NCBI GenBank assembly: GCA_029098505.1
Contig: JAQXOE010000024.1
Location: forward strand, 1 to 64,000
Reading direction: 5' to 3'
Origin: Bacteroidales bacterium
GTDB lineage: Bacteria > Bacteroidota > Bacteroidia > Bacteroidales > UBA932
Length of the DNA: 64,000 nucleotides
A program made the position numbers and the translations under genes. This document shows, piece after piece, positions 1 through 10,491 of the stretch (position 1 is the stretch's first letter; each line of letters starts with the position of its first letter). Below the pieces are notes generated by a model. The model was not told the DNA's origin. It saw only the letters and a program-made list of their open reading frames with translations, and did no database searches.

Positions 1-550
1 GGAAGGAGTCGAGGGAGTGTTTGTGCTCGAGCTGAAACTGCTCGCAGATGTGGGTCTTGTGGGCTTCCCGAATGCTGGAAAATCGACGCTTCTAGCGACC
101 ATTACGGCTGCAAAGCCGAAGATTGCCAATTATGCGTTCACCACACTCGAGCCTAATTTGGGCATAGTCAAGTATTATGACGATCAATCCTTTGTAATGG
201 CCGACATTCCGGGCATCATCGAAGGAGCTCATCAGGGACGCGGTATCGGAATCAGATTCCTTAGACACATTGAGAGAAATTCCGTTCTGCTCTTTATGGT
301 TTCAGCCGAAGAAGACGATATCACTGCGGGATATCAGACACTTTTGAACGAGCTCAAGGAGTACAATCCAGAGCTGCTCGTTAAGGACAGAGTACTGGCC
401 ATCACAAAATGCGACTTAATTGACAAGGACATTGAGAAAGAAATTGAGCCGAGCCTCCCTAAGGATCTGCCTCACGTGTTCATCTCATCGATGAACCAGC
501 AGGGTCTGAAGGAGCTCAAGGAGTTGCTCTGGAAAGCACTTCACAAGTAA
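1..550 (+). CDS. obgE: GTPase Obg (5'-truncated by the window edge)
   Basis: [19 protein letters not shown] (G1), [33 protein letters not shown] (G3) and TKCD (G4) motifs of Obg; frame open to window start. Confidence 0.93.
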   Translation, partial: EGVEGVFVLELKLLADVGLVGFPNAGKSTLLATITAAKPKIANYAFTTLEPNLGIVKYYDDQSFVMADIPGIIEGAHQGRGIGIRFLRHIERNSVLLFMVSAEEDDITAGYQTLLNELKEYNPELLVKDRVLAITKCDLIDKDIEKEIEPSLPKDLPHVFISSMNQQGLKELKELLWKALHK

Positions 551-1137
551 TGCTGACTGATTGGCTTGACAGTCTGGACCGGAGCGTCACTCTGGCCATC
601 AACGGTCTCCACTTCAAATATGGAGACCAGCTTTGGCAGCTCTTTTCCGATATCAAGCTTTGGATTCCCCTCTATCTGGCCATCATTGCCTTTCTTTACC
701 TGCGTTTGGGTTGGAAACGTGCTACAGTGGTGCTGGCTTCGCTTCTTTTGACTTTTGCAGCTTGCGACCAATTCTCAAATCTGGTGAAGGACTTGAGCGA
801 GAGATTGCGTCCCTGCTACGACAGTGATATGATTTCAAGAGGCCTTCATACCCTGGAGAACCGCGGGGGCTTCTACGGTTTTTTCTCTGCCCACGCTGCA
901 AACGCCTTCGGGGTGGCCGTCTGCTCTTTCATAGGCTTCAGAAATGACAAGAGCCACCGATACACAAAGTACAGGTGGTTCATCTTCATTTGGGCGCTGC
1001 TCGTAGCATTGAGCCGCGTCTTTGCCGGAAAGCATTATTTCGGAGACGTGCTCGTCGGTACAGTCACAGGACTTTGCGCAGGTTTTCTTTTCGCCCAGCT
1101 GGCAAAGTTGATAATCAATAAATTAGGTCTATCATAA
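550..1137 (+). CDS. PAP2-family phosphatase (membrane)
   Basis: Multiple TM segments; KDLSERLRPC, FFSAHAANAFG and SRVFAGKHYFGDVLVG match PAP2 motifs. Confidence 0.85.
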   Translation: MLTDWLDSLDRSVTLAINGLHFKYGDQLWQLFSDIKLWIPLYLAIIAFLYLRLGWKRATVVLASLLLTFAACDQFSNLVKDLSERLRPCYDSDMISRGLHTLENRGGFYGFFSAHAANAFGVAVCSFIGFRNDKSHRYTKYRWFIFIWALLVALSRVFAGKHYFGDVLVGTVTGLCAGFLFAQLAKLIINKLGLS

Positions 1138-2463
1138 GCAAGGCACGGTCTTCTCCATACGGATTCCGCGCGAGCCCTTGACCAGAATGCAGGCGCCTTC
1201 AGGAACTTCTTTCTCCAAATGCGAAGCCAAGGCATCGGAAGACTCAAACCAACCCAGGACATTATCCACAGGACCAAATTCATCAAGGGCCTTCCTGAAT
1301 TCGGAGCCCACCAGATAAGCCTTGAAATCAGCTGAGGCAATCCTGCCGACCAGAGCCAGATGCTCCTTGAGAGAGTCTGCTCCGAGTTCACGCATATCCC
1401 CCAGAAGGGCAATTTTCTTCTCCGCCTGAACAGCGGCAAAATTGTCAAGAGCGGCAGCCATACTGGACGGATTAGCATTGTAAGCATCAAGTATGAGGAC
1501 ATTGCGTTCCGTTCTCGACATCTGCGAGCGGCTGTTGGCTGGAACATATGCTTCAATCGCGGCAATGGCAGCATCTGCATCCACCTCGAAATAGCGGCCA
1601 ATGCAAAGGGCTGCAAGAACGTTCATCGCATTGTATGATCCTACCAGATGGGTATTTACCGTTTTTCCTCCGATTTCAAGCCTGAGGAAAGGCTGTTGCG
1701 GTGTTGAAGGGAGCAGGCTGACGCCATCGAAGCCAAGACCATATGGAATGATGCTCAGGCCGTCGCGGGCTTCCGCCATTGCCACCAGATCGGAATCATC
1801 GGCATTGAGGAAGACTGAGCCGCCGTGTGCGGCAATGAAGTCATAAAGCTGTCCTTTAGCGCGCTTCACACCATCGAAGCTTCCGAAGCCCAGCAGATGC
1901 GCCTTGCCCACATTGGTAATGAGGCCGAAGTCGGGCTCACAAACCTCAACGAGATGCTCGATATCGTCCGGGTGATTCGCGCCCATCTCAATCACAGCGA
2001 TGCGGGTCGAGTCCTTGATTCTGAGCAATGAGAGAGGCACCCCGATGTCATTGTTCAGATTGCCCTCGGTCGCAGTAATTTCGTATTTGGCAGAGAGCAC
2101 TGAACGTATGAGCTCCTTGGTCGTTGTCTTCCCGTTCGTTCCCGTCAATCCAATGACCGTCAATCTCTTACCGTCAACGAAGCAGTGATTCCTATGATAA
2201 TTGGCAAGCCTTCTTAGGGCAATGAAACTGTCCTCAACGGCCAGAATGCCGGGATGACCGGACGAAGCCGCGACGCTGTCAGAGTTGACCAAAGCATACT
2301 TCGCACCCGCCTCGAGAGCCTTCAGCGCGAAATCATTGCCATCAAAATTCTCTCCTTTCAGGGCAATGAAAAGCTCTCCGCCCTTGATGCTGCGGCTGTC
2401 TGTTGTGACGCACGCGCCGCATTCGAGATATTTCCCGTAAAGTTCCTCAATCGTCATATTCAT
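1132..2463 (-). CDS. murF: UDP-N-acetylmuramoyl-tripeptide--D-alanyl-D-alanine ligase
   Basis: [63 protein letters not shown]. Confidence 0.95.
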   Translation of the reverse strand: MNMTIEELYGKYLECGACVTTDSRSIKGGELFIALKGENFDGNDFALKALEAGAKYALVNSDSVAASSGHPGILAVEDSFIALRRLANYHRNHCFVDGKRLTVIGLTGTNGKTTTKELIRSVLSAKYEITATEGNLNNDIGVPLSLLRIKDSTRIAVIEMGANHPDDIEHLVEVCEPDFGLITNVGKAHLLGFGSFDGVKRAKGQLYDFIAAHGGSVFLNADDSDLVAMAEARDGLSIIPYGLGFDGVSLLPSTPQQPFLRLEIGGKTVNTHLVGSYNAMNVLAALCIGRYFEVDADAAIAAIEAYVPANSRSQMSRTERNVLILDAYNANPSSMAAALDNFAAVQAEKKIALLGDMRELGADSLKEHLALVGRIASADFKAYLVGSEFRKALDEFGPVDNVLGWFESSDALASHLEKEVPEGACILVKGSRGIRMEKTVPCL

Positions 2464-2894
2464 TCGTGTCCTGTGCTGCCGAAGCCTCCGGCTCCCCTTT
2501 CCGATGATTCAAGCGTCTCTGTTTCAACCCATTCAACCTGCTCACAACGAGCAAAAACCATCTGGGCTATTCTTTCTCCAGGTACAATTGTGAAGGCCTC
2601 CTGCGAGAGATTCACCAGGATTACTCCTACCTCGCCCCTGTAATCGGCATCGATAGTACCGGGAGAATTGAGCACAGTCACTCCCTTTTTAGCTGCAAGA
2701 CCGCTGCGTGGACGCACCTGGGCCTCATAGCCGGCAGGTATCTCCAAGAAAAGTCCGGTCGGAACTATAGTGCGGCAGAGGGGTTCGAGTATGATTTCGC
2801 TGGTGATGTTGGCCCGAAGGTCCACACCGGCGCTTTGTGCTGTGGCATACTGGGGCAGGGGCCACTGCGATTTGTTGATTATCTTAACTTTCAT
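2460..2894 (-). CDS. dut: dUTP diphosphatase
   Basis: [47 protein letters not shown] motifs. Confidence 0.95.
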   Translation of the reverse strand: MKVKIINKSQWPLPQYATAQSAGVDLRANITSEIILEPLCRTIVPTGLFLEIPAGYEAQVRPRSGLAAKKGVTVLNSPGTIDADYRGEVGVILVNLSQEAFTIVPGERIAQMVFARCEQVEWVETETLESSERGAGGFGSTGHE

Positions 2895-2903
2895 ATCTTG
2901 TTT

Positions 2904-3992
2904 CTATTTAGGAGCCATTCTGTAAAGGACGGCAGCAATGATTGCAAAGAGCAGATTTGGAATCCATATGGCTATGAAAGGAGGCAGTACATCCGTCATC
3001 ACAAACATCTGCGAGAAGCGTTGGAAGAGGATGTATGAAAAGGCCAGGGCAATGCCTATTGCCAAATTCCAGCCTATGCCTCCCCTCCTTTTCCTTGACG
3101 ACAGAGCCACTCCGATAATGGTAAGGATAATCGCGGAGAAAGGCATCGCGAACCTGTTGTGAGCCTCTATCTGGGCATATATGATATTGGAGTCTCCCCT
3201 CATCTTCTGCGTCTTGATCAGGGCGCCGAGATCATCGAAGCCGAGTTTCTGGACGGTCTGCGAGTTACGATAGAAATCATCGACTGTCAAGGCTATGGTA
3301 GTGTCGATGGAGGCACCTGAAACCACCTTGTCCTCAAGACCTTCCGAATAATTGCGGAGGAAATATTTCCTCAGCTTCCAAGAGCCGCTGGTAGAGTCCC
3401 AGGCTGCTGATTCTGCGGAGAGTTTGCTCACGATTCTATTGTCCTCGATGGTCTCGAGGGTGAACTTGTATGCGGTATTGTTCCAGCTGCTGAAGCTTTC
3501 CACGAAGACGAATTGACCCGGAGCTATCTGATAATGGACATTGCGCACCGATGTATTCTTGGATTTTACGTACTGGTTCTCGAAAGCCAGTCGTTTGACA
3601 TTCGATGCGGGAATTACATATAGATTGAGGCCCAGAGAGAAAAGGGCAATCATCAAGGAGGCCACCAGATAAGGGACCATCATTCTGTGGAAACTGACTC
3701 CTCCGGACAGTATCGCGATAATCTCCGAGTTCGCCGCCATTCTGGATGTAAAGAAAATGACGGTTATGAACACGAACATAGGGCTGTACATATTGATGAA
3801 GTACGGAATGAAATTCAGATAGTAATCGAAGATGATGGCCTTCAGGGGTGCTTCCTTTTCAACGAAATCGTCTATCTTCTCATTTATGTCAAAGACTATC
3901 ACCAGAAGAATGATAAGCAACAAGGCCATCACGAAGGTCGTGATGAACTTCTTGAATATGTACCAGTCTATTTTCTTAGGTTTGAGTGTCAT
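2904..3992 (-). CDS. LptF/LptG-family (YjgP/YjgQ) LPS export permease
   Basis: YIFKKFITTFVMALLL N-terminus, SGGVSFHRMMVPY, C-terminal TM bundle typical of YjgP/YjgQ. Confidence 0.88.
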   Translation of the reverse strand: MTLKPKKIDWYIFKKFITTFVMALLLIILLVIVFDINEKIDDFVEKEAPLKAIIFDYYLNFIPYFINMYSPMFVFITVIFFTSRMAANSEIIAILSGGVSFHRMMVPYLVASLMIALFSLGLNLYVIPASNVKRLAFENQYVKSKNTSVRNVHYQIAPGQFVFVESFSSWNNTAYKFTLETIEDNRIVSKLSAESAAWDSTSGSWKLRKYFLRNYSEGLEDKVVSGASIDTTIALTVDDFYRNSQTVQKLGFDDLGALIKTQKMRGDSNIIYAQIEAHNRFAMPFSAIILTIIGVALSSRKRRGGIGWNLAIGIALAFSYILFQRFSQMFVMTDVLPPFIAIWIPNLLFAIIAAVLYRMAPK

Positions 3993-3997
3993 AGAAA

Positions 3998-5128
3998 CTA
4001 GAGTCTACTTGTGATTCTCTTGACAGTCGCCTCCTTCCATGCTGCAAAGTCCCCGGCTTCTATATGAGTGCGGGCCGTGCGTACAAGGTCGAGGTAGAAA
4101 GCCAGATTATGCTCGGTAGCAATCATCGCCGCAAACATTTCCTTGGCAATGAATAGATGCCTTAGATATGCCTTTGAATAGCAATGGTCAACGAAAGAAG
4201 TGCCGGTAGGGTCGAGTTCAGAGAAATCTTTCTCCCATTTGGCATTGCGCATATTCATTATGCCGTTCCAGGTGAAGAGCATTCCGTTGCGGCCGTTTCT
4301 GGTCGGCATCACGCAATCGAACATATCCACTCCCCTCGCAATGGCCTCGAGTATATTGGCGGGAGTGCCGACGCCCATCAGGTATCTGGCCTTGTCCTCA
4401 GGAATGACCGGATGGAGGACCTCAAGCATTTCGTACATCTTATCAGTAGGCTCGCCGACTGCAAGTCCGCCTATGGCAATGCCGGCATCGGCAAATCTGA
4501 GCGCATGTTCTGCAGCACGGATGCGGAGCTCGGGATAGATGCAGCCCTGGATAATGGGGAAGAAAGTCTGGTCATAGCCATAAAGCGCTTCGGTTTCATT
4601 GAACCTCTTTGAATAGCGCTCCAACCAGTCCTGAGTCAGGGAGAGGGATTTCTCAGCATAGCGGAAATCAGCGTCACCCGGACAGCATTCGTCAAGGGCC
4701 ATCATGATATCTGCGCCTATAATACGCTGAGTATCAACATTGTTTTCCGGAGTAAAGCAATGCCTGGAGCCATCTATATGTGAAGAGAAAGTACAGCCTT
4801 CCTTTGTAAGTTTGCGTATGCCTGTGAGGGAGAAGACCTGAAAACCGCCACTGTCAGTAAGTATGGGTCTGTCCCATGATTCGAACTTATGAAGACCTCC
4901 TGCCGCCTTGAGTGTATCAAGGCCGGGGCGTAGGTAAAGATGATAAGTGTTACCAAGAATGATTTCCGCCTTTATGTCCTCCTTCAGGTCTTTATGGAAA
5001 ACACCCTTCACTGCTCCGAGTGTTCCGACGGGCATAAAGATGGGAGTATGTATGTCACCGTGGTCCGTCGAAACGATGCCACATCTGGCATTGGAGTTCG
5101 GATCCTTGGCTAATAACTTGAATTTCAT
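3998..5128 (-). CDS. tgt: tRNA-guanine(34) transglycosylase
   Basis: TPIFMPVGTLGAVKG, LTDSGGFQVFSL, MGVGTPANILEAIARGVDMFDCVMPTRNGRNG; start chosen at MKFKLL. Confidence 0.95.
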   Translation of the reverse strand: MKFKLLAKDPNSNARCGIVSTDHGDIHTPIFMPVGTLGAVKGVFHKDLKEDIKAEIILGNTYHLYLRPGLDTLKAAGGLHKFESWDRPILTDSGGFQVFSLTGIRKLTKEGCTFSSHIDGSRHCFTPENNVDTQRIIGADIMMALDECCPGDADFRYAEKSLSLTQDWLERYSKRFNETEALYGYDQTFFPIIQGCIYPELRIRAAEHALRFADAGIAIGGLAVGEPTDKMYEMLEVLHPVIPEDKARYLMGVGTPANILEAIARGVDMFDCVMPTRNGRNGMLFTWNGIMNMRNAKWEKDFSELDPTGTSFVDHCYSKAYLRHLFIAKEMFAAMIATEHNLAFYLDLVRTARTHIEAGDFAAWKEATVKRITSRL

Positions 5129-5230
5129 TGATAGTATTGATATTTTAACTTCCAAAGATACAAATTATTGGACTAATTCTTTTATTTTTGCAATCTACCT
5201 GAGTTGAAATAAACAAAAACCACATCAGTT

Positions 5231-6520
5231 ATGAACAATAAAAGCATCAGTCTGAGGCTGATTATTATGAACTTTCTGGAGTACGCCGTATGGGGCGCGT
5301 ATCTCACTTCTATGGGAAGTTTCCTCGCCGGAGCCGGAATGGGCTCGAAAATAGGTCTTTTCTTTGCCACCCAGGGCTTTGTTTCCATTTTTATGCCTGC
5401 ATTGATGGGCATAGTCGCCGACAAATGGATTCCTGCACAGAAAGTATTGTCTCTCTGCCACGGTCTGGCGGGCATCTTTATGCTCGGAGCCGGTCTTTAT
5501 GCCACCACCTCCGGTTCAGCAATAGCCTTTGGACCATTCTACACCCTTTACCTTCTCAGTGTAGCTTTCTTTATGCCTACTATTGCCATTGCCAATTCTG
5601 TGGCCTACAACGCCCTTGAGGTAAGCGCTAAGGATCCAGTCAAGGACTTCCCTCCTATCCGCGTATTCGGTACAGTTGGCTTCATCTGCAGTATGCTCTT
5701 CGTGAATTTCGTAAAGGATGCCAACGGCATACAGTTCCAGCACTCCAGCTACCAGTTTATCGTTTCCGGCATACTCAGCCTCGTTCTCTGCGGATACGCC
5801 CTGACTATGCCAAACTGTCCTTGCAAGCCAAGCAGCGCTGAAAAGCAGTCGTTTATGGAGGCTTCCGGCCTCTCTGCCTTCAAGCTCTTCAAGGAGAAGA
5901 AATTCGCCATTTTCTTCATCTTCTCAATGCTTCTGGGAGCTTCTCTTCAGATTACCAACGGTTATGCCAATACCTTCATCTCGTCATTCGCCGGCCAGCC
6001 GGGCTACGAGAACGCTTGGGGCGCGAACAATGCAAATGCCCTGATCTCACTCTCGCAGATATCCGAGACCCTCTGCATACTTCTTATTCCGTTTGCAATG
6101 AAAAAGCTCGGCATCAAAGGAGTGATGCTTACCGCAATGTTCGCCTGGGTGCTCCGTTTCGGCTTCTTCGGCCTCGGCAATCCTGGCTCGGGTGTTTGGC
6201 TTTTCGTTCTCTCCTGCATTGTATACGGAGTCGCATTCGACTTCTTCAACATTTCAGGTTCTCTCTATGTCAATGAGAATACGGACACCAGCATACGCTC
6301 CAGCGCTCAGGGCCTGTTTATGATTATGACCAATGGTCTTGGAGCATCCATAGGCACCCTTGCTGCCGGTAAGGTAGTCAATGCTCTCGTCTATATCCCT
6401 CAAGCTGCCGGTGAAGCGGGCAATTGGGCTGCTGCCTGGTATATATTTGCTGGATATGCCCTTGTAGTGGCAGTACTCTTCGCTCTTCTCTTCAAGAGTC
6501 CTCAGAAGGCTGAAGCATAA
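5231..6520 (+). CDS. MFS transporter, nucleoside:H+ symporter-like
   Basis: 12-TM profile; MNFLEYAVWGAYLTSMGSFLAGAGM N-terminus resembles NupG/XapB-type permeases. Confidence 0.8.
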   Translation: MNNKSISLRLIIMNFLEYAVWGAYLTSMGSFLAGAGMGSKIGLFFATQGFVSIFMPALMGIVADKWIPAQKVLSLCHGLAGIFMLGAGLYATTSGSAIAFGPFYTLYLLSVAFFMPTIAIANSVAYNALEVSAKDPVKDFPPIRVFGTVGFICSMLFVNFVKDANGIQFQHSSYQFIVSGILSLVLCGYALTMPNCPCKPSSAEKQSFMEASGLSAFKLFKEKKFAIFFIFSMLLGASLQITNGYANTFISSFAGQPGYENAWGANNANALISLSQISETLCILLIPFAMKKLGIKGVMLTAMFAWVLRFGFFGLGNPGSGVWLFVLSCIVYGVAFDFFNISGSLYVNENTDTSIRSSAQGLFMIMTNGLGASIGTLAAGKVVNALVYIPQAAGEAGNWAAAWYIFAGYALVVAVLFALLFKSPQKAEA

Positions 6521-6896
6521 GTTCTGCAGACACACGCCCGAGCTTCATAATACGGCTCGGAGTACATTGATATCTGATATCGAAACAACGGTATTCGCTG
6601 CGACCTCTTATCTTACGATATGAGGTCGCATATTTCATATTGTAACCCATATCCTCCAACTTGTCTATGTCTATGCTCTCTATTCCGGCCGCGAGCAGTC
6701 GCTCGAGTATTTCATAGTTCCGGTCCAATTGACCGAGGACCTTAAGTCTGACGCTTTTTCTCGAATTATGGATACGGTTGTTGTGCTTACGCCTGCAAGA
6801 GTCGGAGCAATATACCTTGTCCGTCCTTCCATACACGATTTCATCTCCGCATTCCAGGCAGATATGAGGAGTTTCCGTTTGAATCTTGTATCCCAT
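6492..6896 (-). CDS. Hypothetical protein with N-terminal treble-clef/MYM-like zinc motif
   Basis: CLECGDEIVYGRTDKVYCSDSCRRKHNN (CxxC...CxxxC); ORF converges on and overlaps the MFS gene 3' end. Confidence 0.7.
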   Translation of the reverse strand: MGYKIQTETPHICLECGDEIVYGRTDKVYCSDSCRRKHNNRIHNSRKSVRLKVLGQLDRNYEILERLLAAGIESIDIDKLEDMGYNMKYATSYRKIRGRSEYRCFDIRYQCTPSRIMKLGRVSAELMLQPSEDS

Positions 6897-7165
6897 AACT
6901 TCAGTTTTTGCTAATTTCAAGGCTCTTATTCCAATAAGCAAGCTTTAATAAAAAAACAAGCAGGGTTTCCTATGAATTTTTAAAAGGACTCGAATGATAA
7001 AAAAAGCAGTCTTTATAAAAAACAATAAGCCTTTACAAAATACCTGAATACCTGACTCAGCTTTTTTATTGTTCCTTTCATCTTGAGCTTGTTCTATCTT
7101 TCTTTGCACAGGCCGTGAGACTGAAGCGCGCAAGTCCCGGCAGGACAATATAAACTATCAGTACT

Positions 7166-7513
7166 ATGGAACAATTGAACCGAATCGAGTTAAGAGGGAA
7201 TGTAGGAAGTGTGAGATTGCAGGCTGTCGGAGACAAGCAAGTAGCCAAGCTGACTGTAGCGACCAACTACATCTACAAGGGTAAGGATGGTGAACCGGTC
7301 ATTGAGACCACCTGGCACAATGTGACGGCTTGGGAGGGCAAGAACATAGCGAACCTGAGCAAAGTTGAAAAAGGAGACAAAGTCCATATTCTTGGCAGAT
7401 TGCGCAATCAGAAATTCATCGGTAACGATGGAGTGGAGCGAACAGCATATGACGTGCTGGCGAGCAAATTGGAGATACTGGATGAAGATGAATATCTTCA
7501 GTATGAGTCTTGA
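7166..7513 (+). CDS. ssb: Single-stranded DNA-binding protein (short, no acidic tail)
   Basis: MEQLNRIELRGNVGSVRLQ..., TTWHNVTAWEGKNIANLSKVEKGDKVHILGRLRNQKF OB fold; ends ...EYLQYES without a DDDIPF-like tail. Confidence 0.9.
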   Translation: MEQLNRIELRGNVGSVRLQAVGDKQVAKLTVATNYIYKGKDGEPVIETTWHNVTAWEGKNIANLSKVEKGDKVHILGRLRNQKFIGNDGVERTAYDVLASKLEILDEDEYLQYES

Positions 7514-9491
7514 GAAGAAGCTGCCAGCCCTGATATTGGTGTCGGCTCTCATACTGGCTTCTTGCTCCACTCAAAGAAAGATAGACAGGATACAGAAAAA
7601 GTCCATCGCAGCCCTTTTGTCGCTGGCTGACGACAAGGACTATTCGGACCTGCCTCCTGTGGGGACTGAACCTCACAGGGACACCTTGAAGGTGGAAGCT
7701 CCGGACGGGAACGAGGTCATAATTATGAGGGCGGTGCGGGATGAGAACGGAGAGATGGTTGCCAACGATGTCATAACCGCTTCTTATGTTGTTGCCCGCT
7801 TCAGGAATGTAGCGGAAAGGCACGGAAAGGTTGATCTCAGATTCCTGGTAACCGTGCCTGCTTCTCTGCAGGATAGCAAGTGGCAGCTCAGATTCAAACC
7901 GCGTATGTACGTACTCGGAGACACATTGGAGCTGGACCCTGTAATCATTACGGGTAAGGAATACAGACGTGCCCAGCTGAGAGGATACCAGCAGTACGAA
8001 CGTTTTCTGCAGTCAATCGTATCGGATACTTCAAGGTTCATACGTTTGAAGGAGCTGGAGATTTTTCTCAAGAGGAACCTCCCCAAAGTATACGAGTTGA
8101 AGACGGATACCACCTTCTATTCTGACGAAAGATTTGCATCCATTTATGGAGTTACCGAACAGGAAGCAGTTGAACACTATACTAACCAGTTCGTTGTTAA
8201 TGCCAACAGGAAGAAGCTTGCCAGGAAGGACAAGATGTTTGCAAAATATGTGAAGGTGCCTATAGTCAAAGACGGACTACGGCTTGACACTGTGCTGACA
8301 GACATCAATGGAGACTTCATTTACGAATATACCCAGACTATCAACACTCAGCCCAAACTGAAGAAGGCTGAAATTGCGATGTCCGGGCAGATATTCGAAG
8401 AGGACAGGCAATTGTACAGGATACCGGTTGAGAATCCTCTCACCTTCTACATCAGTTCTCTGAGCAGTTTCGTCAAGGATGAAGAGAAGTATCTGACTCA
8501 GGTTATCGAGCGTTCGGTTACCGCCAACTCGAGCTACTGGATTGAATTCGAGAGCGGAAAATCGGACGTCCTACCTGAACTTGGAGAAAACGCTGGGGAG
8601 ATAAGCCGGATAAAGAAGAATATAGGGGAACTGCTTTCCAATAAGGACTTCGACCTGGATTCCATTACTGTCAGCGCATCATGCTCTCCTGAAGGAAGTT
8701 ACGAGTTCAACCGCCGCCTTTCAAGCAAACGCAGCGCTTCCGTTTCAGAGTTTTTCGGGAAATACATCAAGCATTATCGGGATTCAGTCAAAAGGGATAA
8801 ATCTTTCACTTTCAATTTGGATGACAGTTACTCTGCCAAGGAAGAAGAAGTTATCAACCTAAGGTTTATTCCACACTCGATTCCAGAAAATTGGGAAAGA
8901 CTCGAAGCCATAGTCAAAAATGATTCCCACCTGAGCGATATCCAGAAAAGCGAGATTGCAGAAGTAATGCTTATCGACGATCCTGATTCAAGGGAAAAAA
9001 GACTTAAGGAGAAGAACAGTTACAGCTATCTCAGGGAAAAGGTATATCCACAGCTCCGGACTGTACGCTTCGACTTTTTCCTCCACCGAAAAGGTATGGT
9101 TAAGGACACAGTTCATACGACTGTGCTTGACAGTGCATATATGAGGGGCGTAGAAGCAATCAAGGACAGGGACTACAAGACAGCGGTGACTTTGTTGAGA
9201 CCTTATCACGATTTCAATACTGCCATAGCCTATTGTTCACTCGACTACAATCAGAGTGCATTGGAAATACTTCTGGAACTGAAAAAGGATGCAGATGTGA
9301 ATTATATGCTGGCCATCCTGTACAGCAGGCTCGGTGATGAGAGCAAGGCTGTGGGTCACTATATGGAAGCCTGCAAGCAGAACTCTTCCTATGTGCACAG
9401 GGGCAATCTTGACCCGGAAATATCTTCACTGATGAACAAATATGAATTGAACGTTATCGAAGAAACGCTAAACAACAACTTAAATTATTGA
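7503..9491 (+). CDS. OmpA-like/TPR lipoprotein at head of a fimbrial gene cluster
   Basis: Lipobox LILASCS; OmpA-like SYWIEFESGKSDVLPEL...SITVSASCSPEGSYEFNRRLSSKRSASV; C-terminal TPR-like repeats; start MSLEKK overlaps ssb 3' end. Confidence 0.75.
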   Translation: MSLEKKLPALILVSALILASCSTQRKIDRIQKKSIAALLSLADDKDYSDLPPVGTEPHRDTLKVEAPDGNEVIIMRAVRDENGEMVANDVITASYVVARFRNVAERHGKVDLRFLVTVPASLQDSKWQLRFKPRMYVLGDTLELDPVIITGKEYRRAQLRGYQQYERFLQSIVSDTSRFIRLKELEIFLKRNLPKVYELKTDTTFYSDERFASIYGVTEQEAVEHYTNQFVVNANRKKLARKDKMFAKYVKVPIVKDGLRLDTVLTDINGDFIYEYTQTINTQPKLKKAEIAMSGQIFEEDRQLYRIPVENPLTFYISSLSSFVKDEEKYLTQVIERSVTANSSYWIEFESGKSDVLPELGENAGEISRIKKNIGELLSNKDFDLDSITVSASCSPEGSYEFNRRLSSKRSASVSEFFGKYIKHYRDSVKRDKSFTFNLDDSYSAKEEEVINLRFIPHSIPENWERLEAIVKNDSHLSDIQKSEIAEVMLIDDPDSREKRLKEKNSYSYLREKVYPQLRTVRFDFFLHRKGMVKDTVHTTVLDSAYMRGVEAIKDRDYKTAVTLLRPYHDFNTAIAYCSLDYNQSALEILLELKKDADVNYMLAILYSRLGDESKAVGHYMEACKQNSSYVHRGNLDPEISSLMNKYELNVIEETLNNNLNY

Positions 9492-10489
9492 AAAGAATGA
9501 AAAACAGAATGATGATTCTTGCTGCAGCACTTTTGGCAGCAATATCCTGCAACAAGGAATTCGGTGAAAGCTGCAAAACAGCCGATGATGAAAAAGTAGA
9601 GGTGGGAGTACTCTTGGATATTCCCGAAACAAAGGCGATCGACATAGTCGACGGAAACGAGAAGAAGGTAAACAGCGTTCAAATCTATGTCTTCAGAGAC
9701 AATGGCGAACTGGAATCCTACGACCGGAGCAACGACGGAAACATCACACTCAGTGTAACCAAAGGGAATAAGGACTTTTATGCCTTGGTCAATGCACCTG
9801 CACACAAGTACGACACCAAGGAAGCTTTGCTGGCCGACACCAGTTATCTAAAGAACAATAAATTAAGCAGTTTTGAAATGGTAGGTTCGAAACACATAAC
9901 TATTACTGAGAATCAGGACATAGAGATAGTAGTCAAGAGATTGGTAGCCAAGGTCGAACTCCAGAAAATCAGCAGGAAATTCATCTCGGCATCCCAGGGA
10001 GCAGTCGAGATGAGCATAGATGCCATCTATCTTACCAATGTGGCAGGAGATACGAAATATGAGGAAGACACTTCAAAAATCAAATCAAGCCCATCAATAT
10101 GGCTGAACAAGATGCGTTATGAAAGTTCAGAAGCAGATGCACTGCTTTATGACGGTTCAATTGCACATACTCTTGCGGACAAGGCCGAATATAGTGTTAA
10201 ACATAGCTTTTATCCTTACAGGAATCCAACTGAAGCTAACGCAGACGGTGGAGAATGGTCACCAAGACATACCAAACTGGTTATCAGGACCACCTATGGA
10301 GGCAAGGTCAAATACTACCCTATCGTACTGCCGAAAATTGAAAGAAACAAAAAATATGTAATTACTGATCTCATCCTTACCAGGCCGGGATCCGACAGTG
10401 AGGACATACCTGTTAGCGCAGCTGACTGCCAGTTCTCCATCAAGGTCGATGAATGGGAGGATGGTAAAACATATACAGAAACCATATAG
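9488..10489 (+). CDS. FimA/Mfa1-type major fimbrillin lipoprotein
   Basis: Lipobox AAISCNKE; fimbrillin pattern ETKAIDIVDGNEKKVNSVQIYVFRDNGELESY...FYALVNAP. Confidence 0.75.
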   Translation: MKRMKNRMMILAAALLAAISCNKEFGESCKTADDEKVEVGVLLDIPETKAIDIVDGNEKKVNSVQIYVFRDNGELESYDRSNDGNITLSVTKGNKDFYALVNAPAHKYDTKEALLADTSYLKNNKLSSFEMVGSKHITITENQDIEIVVKRLVAKVELQKISRKFISASQGAVEMSIDAIYLTNVAGDTKYEEDTSKIKSSPSIWLNKMRYESSEADALLYDGSIAHTLADKAEYSVKHSFYPYRNPTEANADGGEWSPRHTKLVIRTTYGGKVKYYPIVLPKIERNKKYVITDLILTRPGSDSEDIPVSAADCQFSIKVDEWEDGKTYTETI

Positions 10490-10491
10490 CA

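Noticed and set aside
1035-1616. 193-aa minus-strand ORF overlapping murF
   Set aside because: Low-complexity Arg/Trp/Leu-rich out-of-frame translation of murF; no start context or family resemblance.
6960-7090. AT-rich intergenic stretch with an AACAATAA...TTATTGTT pairing and a 17-codon ATG ORF (MIKKAVFIKNNKPLQNT)
   Set aside because: Loop is long, pairing is weak, and the tiny ORF has no regulatory codon bias; could be chance in AT-rich DNA.
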